From an uncultured Eubacteriales bacterium (GTDB lineage: Bacteria > Bacillota > Clostridia > Peptostreptococcales > Anaerovoracaceae), in NCBI GenBank assembly GCA_902773835.1, contig CACYFZ010000031.1:1-57435 (forward strand): a DNA stretch of 57,435 nucleotides. The letters are read 5' to 3'. Of the stretch, positions 1-8,719 are shown in pieces. Made by a program: the position numbers and the translations under genes. Position 1 is the first letter of the stretch. Each line of letters starts with the position of its first letter. Under the pieces are notes generated by a model. The model was not told where the DNA came from. It did not search any database and was given only the letters and a program-made list of their open reading frames with translations.

Positions 1-46
1 GCTGCGAAAATCGCCAGCCTTGTATAAACCATTCTGATGTTATCAT
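1..46 (-). CDS. 5' end of an unidentified gene running off the left edge
   Basis: An ATG at 46-44 on the minus strand follows an AAAAAGG ribosome-binding sequence and lies just downstream of mutS2, so a further gene of that operon probably starts here. A second ATG at 32, in another frame, would begin MVYTRLAIFAA, which looks like the start of a membrane segment. Only about 15 codons are in the window, so neither the frame nor the product can be decided. Confidence 0.3.
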   Translation of the reverse strand, partial: MITSEWFIQGWRFSQ

Positions 47-88
47 ATGACCTTTTTCTTTTTTACGAATTTGGTCTCACATCATTGA

Positions 89-2521
89 CTAACGTACATA
101 TTTTCCTTTTCCGGTTTTCAATTCTACTACCGTGCAACCCTCTCCTCCGTCATTATACGGAGCAGCTTTATATGACTTCACATGCTTATTCTTTGAAAGT
201 TCTTCTCTGAGTCCTTTCTTCAGTATACCTTCTCCTCTGCCGTGTATTACGTGGACGGTTTGAAGACCGGCCAGGAAAGCATCATCTATGTATTTATTCA
301 TCTCATAGATGGCGTCATCCAAATTCTTTCCGATAAGGTTGATCTCCGTCTTAATAGTTTTGGACTTGGAAAAAGAGAGATTAGCATATTTGGATTTGAC
401 TTTATCCTTATTACCGGCAGGTGCGGACTCGATAATAATCAAATCCTTTACATTGGCATTCATTTTAATTGCGCCCAGCCTGATCTTCAGATTGCCTCTC
501 TGATCGGGCAGACTTTCAACCTCTCCGTTTTGATCGAGACCGACATGCTTTATTCTCATGCCTACTTTTATCTGCTCGGGCTGAGGAGTTTTTCCGGTCT
601 GAATGCTTTCAGATTTCTTTGTTTTGCTTTCGGCTGCCAGAGCGGCCTCTGCTTCTCTTAATTCACGTCTTCCTTTGGCGGCACCGCCTGAGATATGCCC
701 GACATCAAAGCCGGCATCTGCTTTTTTGTTCCGGATATCTCTGAGTTCCTCGGTTATCTCATCTATGGTGCCCTGAGCATCCCTCAGCATGTTTCTGGCT
801 TCGGCCTTGGCATCCTCTATAATCTTGTCTGCCTCTGCTTTAGCTTTCTCAAGTTCCTTCATTGCTGCGTTGAGCGCGTCGTCAGCAGCAGCCCTTCGTT
901 CTCCTGCTGCCTCGAGAGCTGCTTCCGCCTGAGCTTGGTCTTCCTCGACTCTCGAGACGGCCTGCTCGAACTCCATCTGCTCTGCTCCGAGCAGCTCCGA
1001 CGCGCGCTCTATAATATCCTCCGAAAGCCCCAGCTTCCTGGATATCTCAAAAGCATTTGATTTGCCCGGGAGTCCTACTCTGAGCTTATATGTCGGTGAG
1101 AGCGTCTCAACATCGAATTCCATGGATGCATTCTCTACACCTTCTGCCTCAAGGGCATATTTCTTTAGTTCTGTATAATGCGTGGTGGCAGCCACCAGTG
1201 CACCGGCCTCTTTCAGGCGTTCCAACTCAGCAATACCGAGAGCTGCACCTTCCAAAGGATCTGTTCCTGCCCCCAATTCATCCAATAGGACCAAGCTTCC
1301 TTTTCCAGCGCCTTCGAATATGCTGATAATATTTTTCATATGGGATGAAAAAGTAGACAGGCTCTGTTCTATGCTCTGCTCATCTCCTATATCCGCATAA
1401 ATCTCTCGGAGAACAGGCATCGATGTCTTTTCGTCTGCCGGAATATGAAGGCCGCTCTGAGACATCAGGCACAGCAGTCCTATGGTTTTCAGAGTTACCG
1501 TCTTGCCGCCGGTATTAGGTCCGGTAATAAGAAGCGTAGTCCAATTCTTTCCGAGTTCCGCATTGATAGGAACCACTTTTTCCGAATCTATAAGCGGATG
1601 TCTTCCGCTCTTTATATCTATAAAGCCTTCTTCGTTTATCACAGGGCAGATTCCGTCCATTAACTGAGAAAGCCTGCCTTTAGCCGAGAAAAAATCAAGC
1701 TCGATAAGGAGTTTTTGATCGTTCTTAATCGATGCGGCATGTTCTGCCACTCTTCCGCTGAAGGCCTCCAATATGCGTGCTATTTCGGCCTGCTCGTCCA
1801 TATCCAGCTGTTTCAGTTCATTATTCAGTGTTACAACTGCCTGTGGCTCTACGAACAATGTGGCACCCGTGGATGATTGATCATGAACCATGCCGGGATA
1901 AGAATTTATATACTCTTTCTTTACCGGAATAACGTATCGTCCGTTTCGCATAGTTACTATTGCGTCTTGTAGTTGCGACTTCGCGCTGGATGAAGATATC
2001 ATCTTGCGAAGGCGTGCTTTTATAAGTTCATTTTTACTGTGCTTATCACGCCTTATGCGCCTTAGCTCGGGAGATGCATTATCCGCCATCTCATCTTCTG
2101 TGATAATCGCCTCGCTGATATCTCTTTCCAGCTTAATTTCAGGCTCCAAAAGACCCGCTATTTCAGGAATAATCTTCAAGCCTTCCGGCATTTCATCGGA
2201 TGTAAGAAATGTCTTTACCGTCCTGGAGACCTGAATGCTGTTTCTTACCTGCAGAAGGTCTCTCATGCTGAGAATTCTGCCGCGTGAAGCCATGGATAAT
2301 ATCCCTGATACATCTCCAATCTCTCCGACGGGGATATTCCCTTTATATAGAATAACGGAAACCGCCTCAGTAGTTTCCGTTAATGCTTCTTCTGTCTGGC
2401 GTCTGCCTGCCATCGGCTCCAGAGCGTCTATCCTCTGACGAGTCAGCTCCGAGCCGGCTTGCTCACGCAACAGATTCTTTATTTTATTGAATTCGAGGAT
2501 TTCATATACTTTAGAATTCAT
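89..2521 (-). CDS. mutS2: MutS2-family ATPase with C-terminal Smr domain
   Basis: MutS2 (also called RqcU) is a dimeric ABC-type ATPase. It has been linked to suppression of recombination and, in Bacillus, to splitting of collided ribosomes. The 810 residues fit the family. An N-terminal core is followed by the Walker A GPNTGGKT at about 334-341, the SLSTFSSHM region and the Walker B LVLLDELGAGTDP at about 412. A long Ala/Glu/Lys-rich coiled coil (about 520-610) follows, then a C-terminal Smr domain with the catalytic-type HGRGEG at about 764. The first Smr motif, usually LDLxG, reads INLIG here, so nuclease activity may be altered. The ATG overlaps the 3' end of zapA by 11 nt, implying coupled translation. 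It lies at the far end of the division cluster. Confidence 0.95.
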   Translation of the reverse strand: MNSKVYEILEFNKIKNLLREQAGSELTRQRIDALEPMAGRRQTEEALTETTEAVSVILYKGNIPVGEIGDVSGILSMASRGRILSMRDLLQVRNSIQVSRTVKTFLTSDEMPEGLKIIPEIAGLLEPEIKLERDISEAIITEDEMADNASPELRRIRRDKHSKNELIKARLRKMISSSSAKSQLQDAIVTMRNGRYVIPVKKEYINSYPGMVHDQSSTGATLFVEPQAVVTLNNELKQLDMDEQAEIARILEAFSGRVAEHAASIKNDQKLLIELDFFSAKGRLSQLMDGICPVINEEGFIDIKSGRHPLIDSEKVVPINAELGKNWTTLLITGPNTGGKTVTLKTIGLLCLMSQSGLHIPADEKTSMPVLREIYADIGDEQSIEQSLSTFSSHMKNIISIFEGAGKGSLVLLDELGAGTDPLEGAALGIAELERLKEAGALVAATTHYTELKKYALEAEGVENASMEFDVETLSPTYKLRVGLPGKSNAFEISRKLGLSEDIIERASELLGAEQMEFEQAVSRVEEDQAQAEAALEAAGERRAAADDALNAAMKELEKAKAEADKIIEDAKAEARNMLRDAQGTIDEITEELRDIRNKKADAGFDVGHISGGAAKGRRELREAEAALAAESKTKKSESIQTGKTPQPEQIKVGMRIKHVGLDQNGEVESLPDQRGNLKIRLGAIKMNANVKDLIIIESAPAGNKDKVKSKYANLSFSKSKTIKTEINLIGKNLDDAIYEMNKYIDDAFLAGLQTVHVIHGRGEGILKKGLREELSKNKHVKSYKAAPYNDGGEGCTVVELKTGKGKYVR

Positions 2522-2993
2522 CGTCGCTGCTTAGTCTCTTGAGTGATTTGAGTTCATTCTTGAGATTGACGTTCTCCATCTGCAAGTCAAAGTATGCATT
2601 TTCCATCTCTACCAGTTTTTCCTGCAGTTTTTTATAATCCGCCGTGCTCTGCGTCTGCTTTGAAGCTTCGGTGGACATCTTATCTTTCAAATCCGTTACC
2701 TGCTTTTTAGTCTGCTCCCAAAGACCGATGTAATGCTTTACATCATTATCCAACTGATAATTTTCTGTTTGGAGTTTGAGAGTCATGTCGGTATTATCCA
2801 TCATCTTTTCAGCGATGTTAAGCGCCGTAAGGACAGCAGACTTGAAATTCGGATTGACATTGAGAGCTTTGCTGGTGGCTCTGAGCTCTTCATCGACGTA
2901 TTTCGCAATCTCCTTAATCCTTTCTTCACTCTTATCGCTTGAAAGAGTGTAATTGGAACCGCAAATAACAACATCCGCTCTGTTCTTTTCCAT
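2511..2993 (-). CDS. zapA: Cell division protein ZapA
   Basis: ZapA binds FtsZ and bundles its protofilaments at the division site. The 160-residue protein begins with the typical ZapA globular head: an early VVICGSNYTLSSDKSEE strand-turn region followed by helices to about residue 70. The rest is a long coiled coil (about 75-150) rich in Gln, Lys and Glu. An AGGAG ribosome-binding site precedes the ATG by 7 nt. It sits between a SpoU methyltransferase and mutS2, close to ftsZ on the same strand. This zapA-mutS2 pairing is familiar in Clostridia. Confidence 0.88.
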   Translation of the reverse strand: MEKNRADVVICGSNYTLSSDKSEERIKEIAKYVDEELRATSKALNVNPNFKSAVLTALNIAEKMMDNTDMTLKLQTENYQLDNDVKHYIGLWEQTKKQVTDLKDKMSTEASKQTQSTADYKKLQEKLVEMENAYFDLQMENVNLKNELKSLKRLSSDDEF

Positions 2994-3010
2994 GATTTAC
3001 TCCTAGTTTC

Positions 3011-3814
3011 TTATCTCCTGTTTGTTTCGTACATCAGTATCGCTGCCGCAACTGCTGCATTCAGCGACTCTATATTACCTTTCATCGGCAGAGTAACCCT
3101 TACATCTGCCATTTCTTCCAAGGTCTTTGAGATCCCCCTGCCTTCATTTCCTATAACGAGCATTATGCCTCTGCTGAGATCTTCTCTGAAATATTCTTTA
3201 CCTCCGCTCGGTACGGTCACGACTATTCGTCTCCCCGTCCTTTCCGAGACATTTTTTATTTCATCTTCGCTGCCGGCGTAGATTATAGGTATTTCGAATA
3301 CCATACCTGCGGTCGCCCTTAGTACTTTCGGTGAATAAATATCCACCGTACCCGGAAGTGCCACTACAGCTCCGTAGCCTGCAGCCACCGCGGTTCTTAT
3401 CATCGTTCCCATATTCCCGGGGTCCTGAATCCTGTCGCAGACAAGAATACAACTGTCATTCGGCAGAGAATCGATGTAATCAACGCTAAGATGAGAGGCT
3501 TTTACGACCGCCAGGACTTCAATCCCGTTTTCGGCATCAGTCAGTCCGTCAAAAAGCGTCTTATCAATTTCCAACGCCTGTGTATCAGGATCTTCAATGT
3601 ATGCCCTTATGGCCTCTACTCGTTCCCCGGTTGCAGATCGGAATTCTTCTGATGTGACCAGGAAGTCAATCTCATGACCTCCCTCTATAAGCTCACTCAC
3701 CAGATTAATGCCCTCTGCAACGAAACGAGACTCCTCGTTTCTTCCTTTACGAGTTTGCAGTTTTCTTACCAGCTTAATTCTTGAATTGCTCGCAGAGCTG
3801 ATTCCAGTAAGCAT
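3011..3814 (-). CDS. TrmH/SpoU-family RNA 2'-O-ribose methyltransferase
   Basis: This is a SAM-dependent ribose 2'-O-methyltransferase of the SpoU class, most likely acting on 23S rRNA. The 267 residues comprise an N-terminal substrate-binding domain (about 1-100) and a trefoil-knot catalytic domain. All three SpoU motifs are visible: DRIQDPGNMGTMIRTA near 127, VIGNEGRGIS near 218, and the final LPMKGNIESLNAAVAAAI near 243. The gene begins 12 nt after the ftsZ stop codon, so it is probably cotranscribed with ftsZ, zapA and mutS2. The exact target base cannot be read from sequence. Confidence 0.9.
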   Translation of the reverse strand: MLTGISSASNSRIKLVRKLQTRKGRNEESRFVAEGINLVSELIEGGHEIDFLVTSEEFRSATGERVEAIRAYIEDPDTQALEIDKTLFDGLTDAENGIEVLAVVKASHLSVDYIDSLPNDSCILVCDRIQDPGNMGTMIRTAVAAGYGAVVALPGTVDIYSPKVLRATAGMVFEIPIIYAGSEDEIKNVSERTGRRIVVTVPSGGKEYFREDLSRGIMLVIGNEGRGISKTLEEMADVRVTLPMKGNIESLNAAVAAAILMYETNRR

Positions 3815-3826
3815 TTTCTCGCTTAA

Positions 3827-4984
3827 TTATTTAAGAAATTCAGGGATGTCGAAATCGTCTTTTCCGTCGTCGAGTGTATTGGCAACTTCATCCATATCTG
3901 CAAGAAGATCAGCCATATCAACCTCAACTCCGTCGATTCCGTCCTCTGTTGTTACAGGGATACCGTTTCCGAACGTACCCTTTTTATCGATCTCAACAAC
4001 TTCGCCTGCTACACCGCTTCTGCTGTTATTGAAGTCAGTTGCGATGATAGTGACGGAAATCTTGTTTTCCATCTCTTCATTAATGGAAGCTCCGAAGATG
4101 ATATTAGCATCGGAGTCTGCCTGACTCTGAACTCTGTCGGCGATAGTATTGATATCGAGCATTCCCATATCGTAGCCGCCGGATACATAAAGCAGTATCG
4201 ACTTGGCGCCGGAAATGGAAGTCTCAAGCAGCGGACTGTTGATGGCATTCTGGATGGCTTCTTCGATCCTGTCATCGCCTGTTCCTACACCAACGCCCAT
4301 GTGTGCTACGCCGCGTCCTTCCATGACAGTACGTACATCTGCGAAGTCAACGTTAACAAGACCGTACTCACTGATGAGATCGGAAATGCCCTGTACGCCC
4401 TGTCTGAGAATGTCATCTGCCATAGCGAACGCTTCGAGCATTGAAGTATTCTTCTCGCTGGTTTCGATGAGTCTGTCATTAGGGATTACTACCAGTGAGT
4501 CAACAAAATTGCTCAGATACTGGATTCCCTTGGCAGCTCTGTTCCAACGCTTCTTTCCTTCGAATGTGAAAGGCTTAGTTACTACTGCAACCGTAAGTGC
4601 GCCGCAGTCCATTGAAGCCTTGGCAATAATAGGAGCAGCACCTGTTCCGGTACCGCCGCCCATACCGGCTGTGATGAATACCATGTCGGCATCCTGAATA
4701 TGCGAAATAATTTCATCGATAGACTCTTCTGCAGCCTTCTGTCCGATCTCCGGATTAGCACCTGCTCCGCGTCCTCCGGAAACTTTCTCTCCGAGCTGAA
4801 TCTTGATTTCAGCTTTGCACTTGGCAAGAGCCTGTTTGTCGGTGTTAACTCCGATGAATGTCACGCCTTGGAGGCCTACATCAACCATTCGATTGATAGC
4901 GTTGCATCCGCCCCCGCCGACTCCGATGACTTTGATAATAGCTGCATTGTCCTGCACTGATACAAAGTCGGAAACAAATTCCAT
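3827..4984 (-). CDS. ftsZ: Cell division GTPase FtsZ
   Basis: FtsZ is the tubulin-like GTPase that forms the Z ring. The chosen start (ATG at 4984, MEFVSDF) has a strong GAGGAGG ribosome-binding site 7 nt upstream. A longer reading from a GTG at 5008 would place that site inside the coding region. The 385-residue product shows the N-terminal GVGGGGCNA nucleotide loop, the signature [10 protein letters not shown] at about residue 104, and a C-terminal DIPEFLK peptide, the docking site for FtsZ partners. An acidic unstructured segment precedes that tail. The roughly 130 bp upstream, between murG::ftsQ and ftsZ, is A+T-rich and may hold a promoter. No ftsA is adjacent. Confidence 0.97.
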   Translation of the reverse strand: MEFVSDFVSVQDNAAIIKVIGVGGGGCNAINRMVDVGLQGVTFIGVNTDKQALAKCKAEIKIQLGEKVSGGRGAGANPEIGQKAAEESIDEIISHIQDADMVFITAGMGGGTGTGAAPIIAKASMDCGALTVAVVTKPFTFEGKKRWNRAAKGIQYLSNFVDSLVVIPNDRLIETSEKNTSMLEAFAMADDILRQGVQGISDLISEYGLVNVDFADVRTVMEGRGVAHMGVGVGTGDDRIEEAIQNAINSPLLETSISGAKSILLYVSGGYDMGMLDINTIADRVQSQADSDANIIFGASINEEMENKISVTIIATDFNNSRSGVAGEVVEIDKKGTFGNGIPVTTEDGIDGVEVDMADLLADMDEVANTLDDGKDDFDIPEFLK

Positions 4985-5138
4985 GTTTTTATCCTCCTCA
5001 AAAATCACATCTTGATATTAATTACTCGTCAATATATAGAGCTATTTTAACATATAAAAACCCCGAATGCATTAGTTTTTAGCAAAAAAACACAACATTT
5101 AGGGGGTATTTGCTTTACGAAACACAATTACTAGTAAA

Positions 5139-7394
5139 CTAGATAATCGGCATGAATGACGCCGTTCCATCCTCCATAAAAGTAATGGTGCCTCTCCTTA
5201 TACTGTCGGAGAACAGTTTGTCCAGCACGCTATGCAGTCTGCCGTTCTTCATGTTCTCCATCAGAACATCGTAGTTACCTCTTACCAGTAATGTGTCATA
5301 TACATATGCCCTTGCCGTACTTGAATCAGACAAATCGACCTTAACATAATACAAATCATTGTCAGCCATCGCCCGGATAAACTTTGTGGTCTTCTCCATG
5401 AGCTCTTCATTTTCCGTACCAAGAGTTTCACCGAGTTTGATTTTTGTGATGACATTTCCGTCTACTATGGTCAGCTTAGGTTTGGTGCGGCTCTTCTGAA
5501 GAAGGATTCCTTCCCTGTCCAGGATCAGATAATCGTCATCATATTTAAGAGCCATGAGCTGCGTTCTTTCCTTTACACTTATCACCAAAGTGGACGGAAG
5601 CTTTCTTTTCACATCGGCGCTTTTTATGTACGGATTCATTTCCAGGTATTCCTGTATCTCTTTCTTTCCCGTCTGGTAGATGAGATTTTTTCCGGGAACC
5701 GCATGTCCCATACTGATGATTTCTTCAGCGCTGTAATGCTGGTTCCCTTTAACCTCTATAGAGTCCACGGTAAAGATGGATGTAAACGACAGAGCAAAGC
5801 AGGTTATGGCCGTAATGACGAGCACTACGGAAGTAATCATTCTCCTCTTTTGTCTGCGTCTTTTTTTCTCGGTCGCTATCTTTCTGAGGCGAATCCTCTC
5901 GGCAATCTCTCGATCTTCTTCGCTGAGTTCCTGTGTGGATTCGACTGAGTCCTCACTTTCTTCCTCGCTTGATTCATCTCTTGCTTCATCGTTATCATCA
6001 CTGAATTCTTCTGTTTCGCTTTCTTCTTCTTCATTCGAAGCCTCCGGCGATTCCGCTTCAGTATTCACTGCATCTTTTGAAACAACAATGGTTTTAGCGG
6101 CGAGAATGTCATCAATAGGCTCATCGTTTTCTTCGCTTGCAGGTTCTTCTGATTCCTCTTCGGGACCCTTCACTTCTTCCGTCGTTTCCGGTTCTGTTTC
6201 CGATGTTTCCGACTCTGATCCTGCTGTATCGTCTTCTGTTGTTACTGCATTTTCCTCCGAATCCGGATCTTCATTCTCTTTATCCTCGTTACCGACTGAA
6301 ACTATCGCGTTGTATATGATATCGATGGCTTCGGTCGGCGCGACCGCAGCGCTTGCCGCCTGCATCTTTCGGAGCAGTTCTCTGTCTTCGTCAAGTTTTT
6401 CTACTATCTCTCCGACAGCTTCCACGCAGCCTTCGACACCGTTATCTTCTCTGACAATATATGCACCTCCGGCATCGGCCACCGCTTTAGCGTTATAGTA
6501 TTGATGGTCTTCGGTAACATTAGGAGAAGGAATAAAAATTGCAGCACGTCCTGCCATCGTAGTCTCGGCTACTGACAGCGCACCGCTCCTGCTTATGGAA
6601 AGATCAGATGCAGAGAGCATCTCCGGCATATCGCTTATGTAAGGCATTATCCTTACGTTTTCAGCTGCGAAGTCCTCTTCTTCGAGCTTTCCCTTTATTT
6701 CTTCATAATAGTCATTTCCGGTACCCCAAATAAGGGTAATACCTTCTTTATCCGCGAACTTCTTCGCAAGTGCTTCTCCTATAGCGTTGGTGGTAGCGGA
6801 ACCTTGACTTCCTCCGAATACCAAAACCACAAAGTCATCATCAGGCAGACCCAATGATTCTCTGTCTTTTGATTTATCTCTGTCCGAAAACTCAATTCTT
6901 ACGGGATTACCGCTGTAGACTACTTTGTCGGCTTCCTTAAAGTACTGCCTTGCGGATTCGAATCCGAGAAATACCTTCTCTGCATATTGGGAAAGAAATT
7001 TATTTGATACCCCCGGAAAACCGTTCTGTTCATGCAGGAAAATTCTCGCACCCATCGATGCTCCTGCCAAAACGACAGGAACGCTCACATAGCTTCCTGT
7101 GCTGACGACTATATCCGGTTTAAAATCCTTCATTATGCGCTTGGCCTGATTTCTTCCCTTCAGTGTCTTCACAAGGGTGCTTGCCATTCGCAGAGGGTTA
7201 TTTCTGTAAAACGGTGATGACTCCACCTCAAACAGTTCATAACCGGCGTCGGCTACGATGGATTTCTCCAGCGGTTTTCCGCTGGCTATGTATATTATTT
7301 CGCATGACGGATCTTCTGCTTTGAACTTATCCCCTATGGCAATAGCAGGATAAATGTGTCCGCCCGTTACGCCTCCCGTAAGAACTATTCGCAT
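5139..7394 (-). CDS. murG-ftsQ: MurG::FtsQ fusion (lipid II synthase joined to division protein)
   Basis: One uninterrupted 751-codon frame joins two proteins normally encoded separately. Residues 1-367 are MurG, the GT28 glycosyltransferase that adds GlcNAc to lipid I on the cytoplasmic face: TGGVTGGHIYPA at 6-17, FGGSQGSATTNA at 193-204 and the SRSGALSVAETTMAGR acceptor loop at 268-283. Residues 368-495 are a Glu/Ser/Asp-rich linker. A basic stretch precedes one membrane helix (519-541). Residues 543-610 form a FtsQ/DivIB POTRA domain and 611-751 the beta domain. There is no Met between about 344 and 519, so an independent FtsQ start is unlikely. The start overlaps the ftsW stop (TGATG). 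The topology is self-consistent: MurG inside, POTRA outside. Confidence 0.93.
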   Translation of the reverse strand: MRIVLTGGVTGGHIYPAIAIGDKFKAEDPSCEIIYIASGKPLEKSIVADAGYELFEVESSPFYRNNPLRMASTLVKTLKGRNQAKRIMKDFKPDIVVSTGSYVSVPVVLAGASMGARIFLHEQNGFPGVSNKFLSQYAEKVFLGFESARQYFKEADKVVYSGNPVRIEFSDRDKSKDRESLGLPDDDFVVLVFGGSQGSATTNAIGEALAKKFADKEGITLIWGTGNDYYEEIKGKLEEEDFAAENVRIMPYISDMPEMLSASDLSISRSGALSVAETTMAGRAAIFIPSPNVTEDHQYYNAKAVADAGGAYIVREDNGVEGCVEAVGEIVEKLDEDRELLRKMQAASAAVAPTEAIDIIYNAIVSVGNEDKENEDPDSEENAVTTEDDTAGSESETSETEPETTEEVKGPEEESEEPASEENDEPIDDILAAKTIVVSKDAVNTEAESPEASNEEEESETEEFSDDNDEARDESSEEESEDSVESTQELSEEDREIAERIRLRKIATEKKRRRQKRRMITSVVLVITAITCFALSFTSIFTVDSIEVKGNQHYSAEEIISMGHAVPGKNLIYQTGKKEIQEYLEMNPYIKSADVKRKLPSTLVISVKERTQLMALKYDDDYLILDREGILLQKSRTKPKLTIVDGNVITKIKLGETLGTENEELMEKTTKFIRAMADNDLYYVKVDLSDSSTARAYVYDTLLVRGNYDVLMENMKNGRLHSVLDKLFSDSIRRGTITFMEDGTASFMPII

Positions 7395-8716
7395 CAGACG
7401 GCCGCCTCGCTTTCTTCAGTTGTGAGAGCTGTCTCCTTCTTCTTTTGCCTTACTTGCCGCTCGACGAGATTGGTCCTCCTCGAAACATTAAGCGCCACTC
7501 CCATGGCTATCATAAATGCCCAGATGGAAGTACCTCCGTAACTGATAAACGGCAATGTGATACCTGTTGCAGGCATGGAAGAAGTTACAACCGCAACATT
7601 GATAATTACCTGCAGCCCCAGCATAACAGCGACTCCCGTAGCCAAATAAAGACCTAGTCTGTCTCTCGCTTTAAGAGCGATCATAAACAGTCTGAAGAGC
7701 AATATGATATATAGCAGCATCAATACAAGGAAACCTATAAATCCGAGCTCCTCACCTATAATAGCGAGAATAAAGTCGTTCTGCGGCTCCGGAAGATACA
7801 GATTCTTGGATACGCTCCTGCCGAAGCCCAGCCCTTTCAGTCCTCCGTTTCCGAGAGCTATAAGGCCTTGAGTAACCTGATAACCGTCTCCCTGCCTGTC
7901 GGCAAAAGGATTCATAAATGATTCAATACGCTTGTACCAGTGAAGCGGAGTCTTACTTGTAATGATATAGAAGTAAAGACCTACAACACCTATAGCCGGA
8001 ATGATCATAAACAAAATATTAAGTCCTGCCACCAGCATAACAGCTATCATGATGGCCAATATTACAATAGCCGTTGAGAGGTTCGGCTGGCTGATAATGA
8101 GCCAGAAGTGAAGTCCCATAACCAGCGCCAATACTGCCAATCCTTTTATCGACTTGACGGCTTTAGGGTTGGAAGCCAAAAAGCCGGATGTAAACATTAT
8201 CATCAGCACTTTAGAAAACTCAGAAGGTGTAATACGTATAAATCCGAGGTCAATCCATCTCTGAGACTGGTTTACGGATGTACCTACCAGCATAACGATG
8301 CCCAGCATTGCCAAGCTTAAAATCGCCGCGAAAACATAAGTATTCTTATATAAGCGATAGTTCAGATTGGCAAATAAGAACATTATGGCAAGCCCCGTGA
8401 CGACGAAGAACATCTGCCTTCTGAGATAGTAGAGCGGATCGGGTTCCGAGAAGTTGATCGTCTCGTAGTAGCCCGCACTGAATACCATGGCAACTCCGAA
8501 CAAGGAAAGAATCACAACAAGAGCCACGACTACGAAGTCATATCCTCCGAGTGCGTCGCCGATTTCTCTCCAAGATTCTCTTCTGGCGGCTCTCTTTTCC
8601 GCCTTAGCATCGGCTTTGGCCTGAGCCTTCTCCGCCGCTTTACGTTTCTTTACGTTGAACTTGGCGAGCTTCTTTAAATCTCTCTGCTCTTTTTTACTTA
8701 GCGCCTGCTGCTTCAT
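7394..8716 (-). CDS. ftsW: FtsW, SEDS-family septal peptidoglycan polymerase
   Basis: FtsW polymerises lipid II into glycan strands at the septum together with a class B PBP. The 440-residue protein has about ten membrane segments and the conserved SEDS regions: FIRITPSEFSKVLMI near 163, AIGNGGL-type text (ALGNGGLKGLGFG near 290), NDFILAIIGEELGF near 315, and the final ATGITLPFISYGGTS near 385. The cytoplasmic N-terminus is extended by about 55 very basic Lys/Ala-rich residues. The stop codon overlaps the murG::ftsQ start by one base, indicating translational coupling. Confidence 0.95.
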   Translation of the reverse strand: MKQQALSKKEQRDLKKLAKFNVKKRKAAEKAQAKADAKAEKRAARRESWREIGDALGGYDFVVVALVVILSLFGVAMVFSAGYYETINFSEPDPLYYLRRQMFFVVTGLAIMFLFANLNYRLYKNTYVFAAILSLAMLGIVMLVGTSVNQSQRWIDLGFIRITPSEFSKVLMIMFTSGFLASNPKAVKSIKGLAVLALVMGLHFWLIISQPNLSTAIVILAIMIAVMLVAGLNILFMIIPAIGVVGLYFYIITSKTPLHWYKRIESFMNPFADRQGDGYQVTQGLIALGNGGLKGLGFGRSVSKNLYLPEPQNDFILAIIGEELGFIGFLVLMLLYIILLFRLFMIALKARDRLGLYLATGVAVMLGLQVIINVAVVTSSMPATGITLPFISYGGTSIWAFMIAMGVALNVSRRTNLVERQVRQKKKETALTTEESEAAV

Positions 8717-8719
8717 TGT

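Noticed and set aside
5030..5039. A NrdR-like core (CAATATATAG) upstream of ftsZ
   Set aside because: Only the A+T-rich core matches; the flanking ACA/TGT bases do not, so chance is a sufficient explanation.
5776..6498. A 240-codon plus-strand frame rich in Ser
   Set aside because: It is the antisense of the acidic linker and end of MurG in murG::ftsQ; composition mirrors the Glu/Ser codons and no ribosome-binding site is seen.
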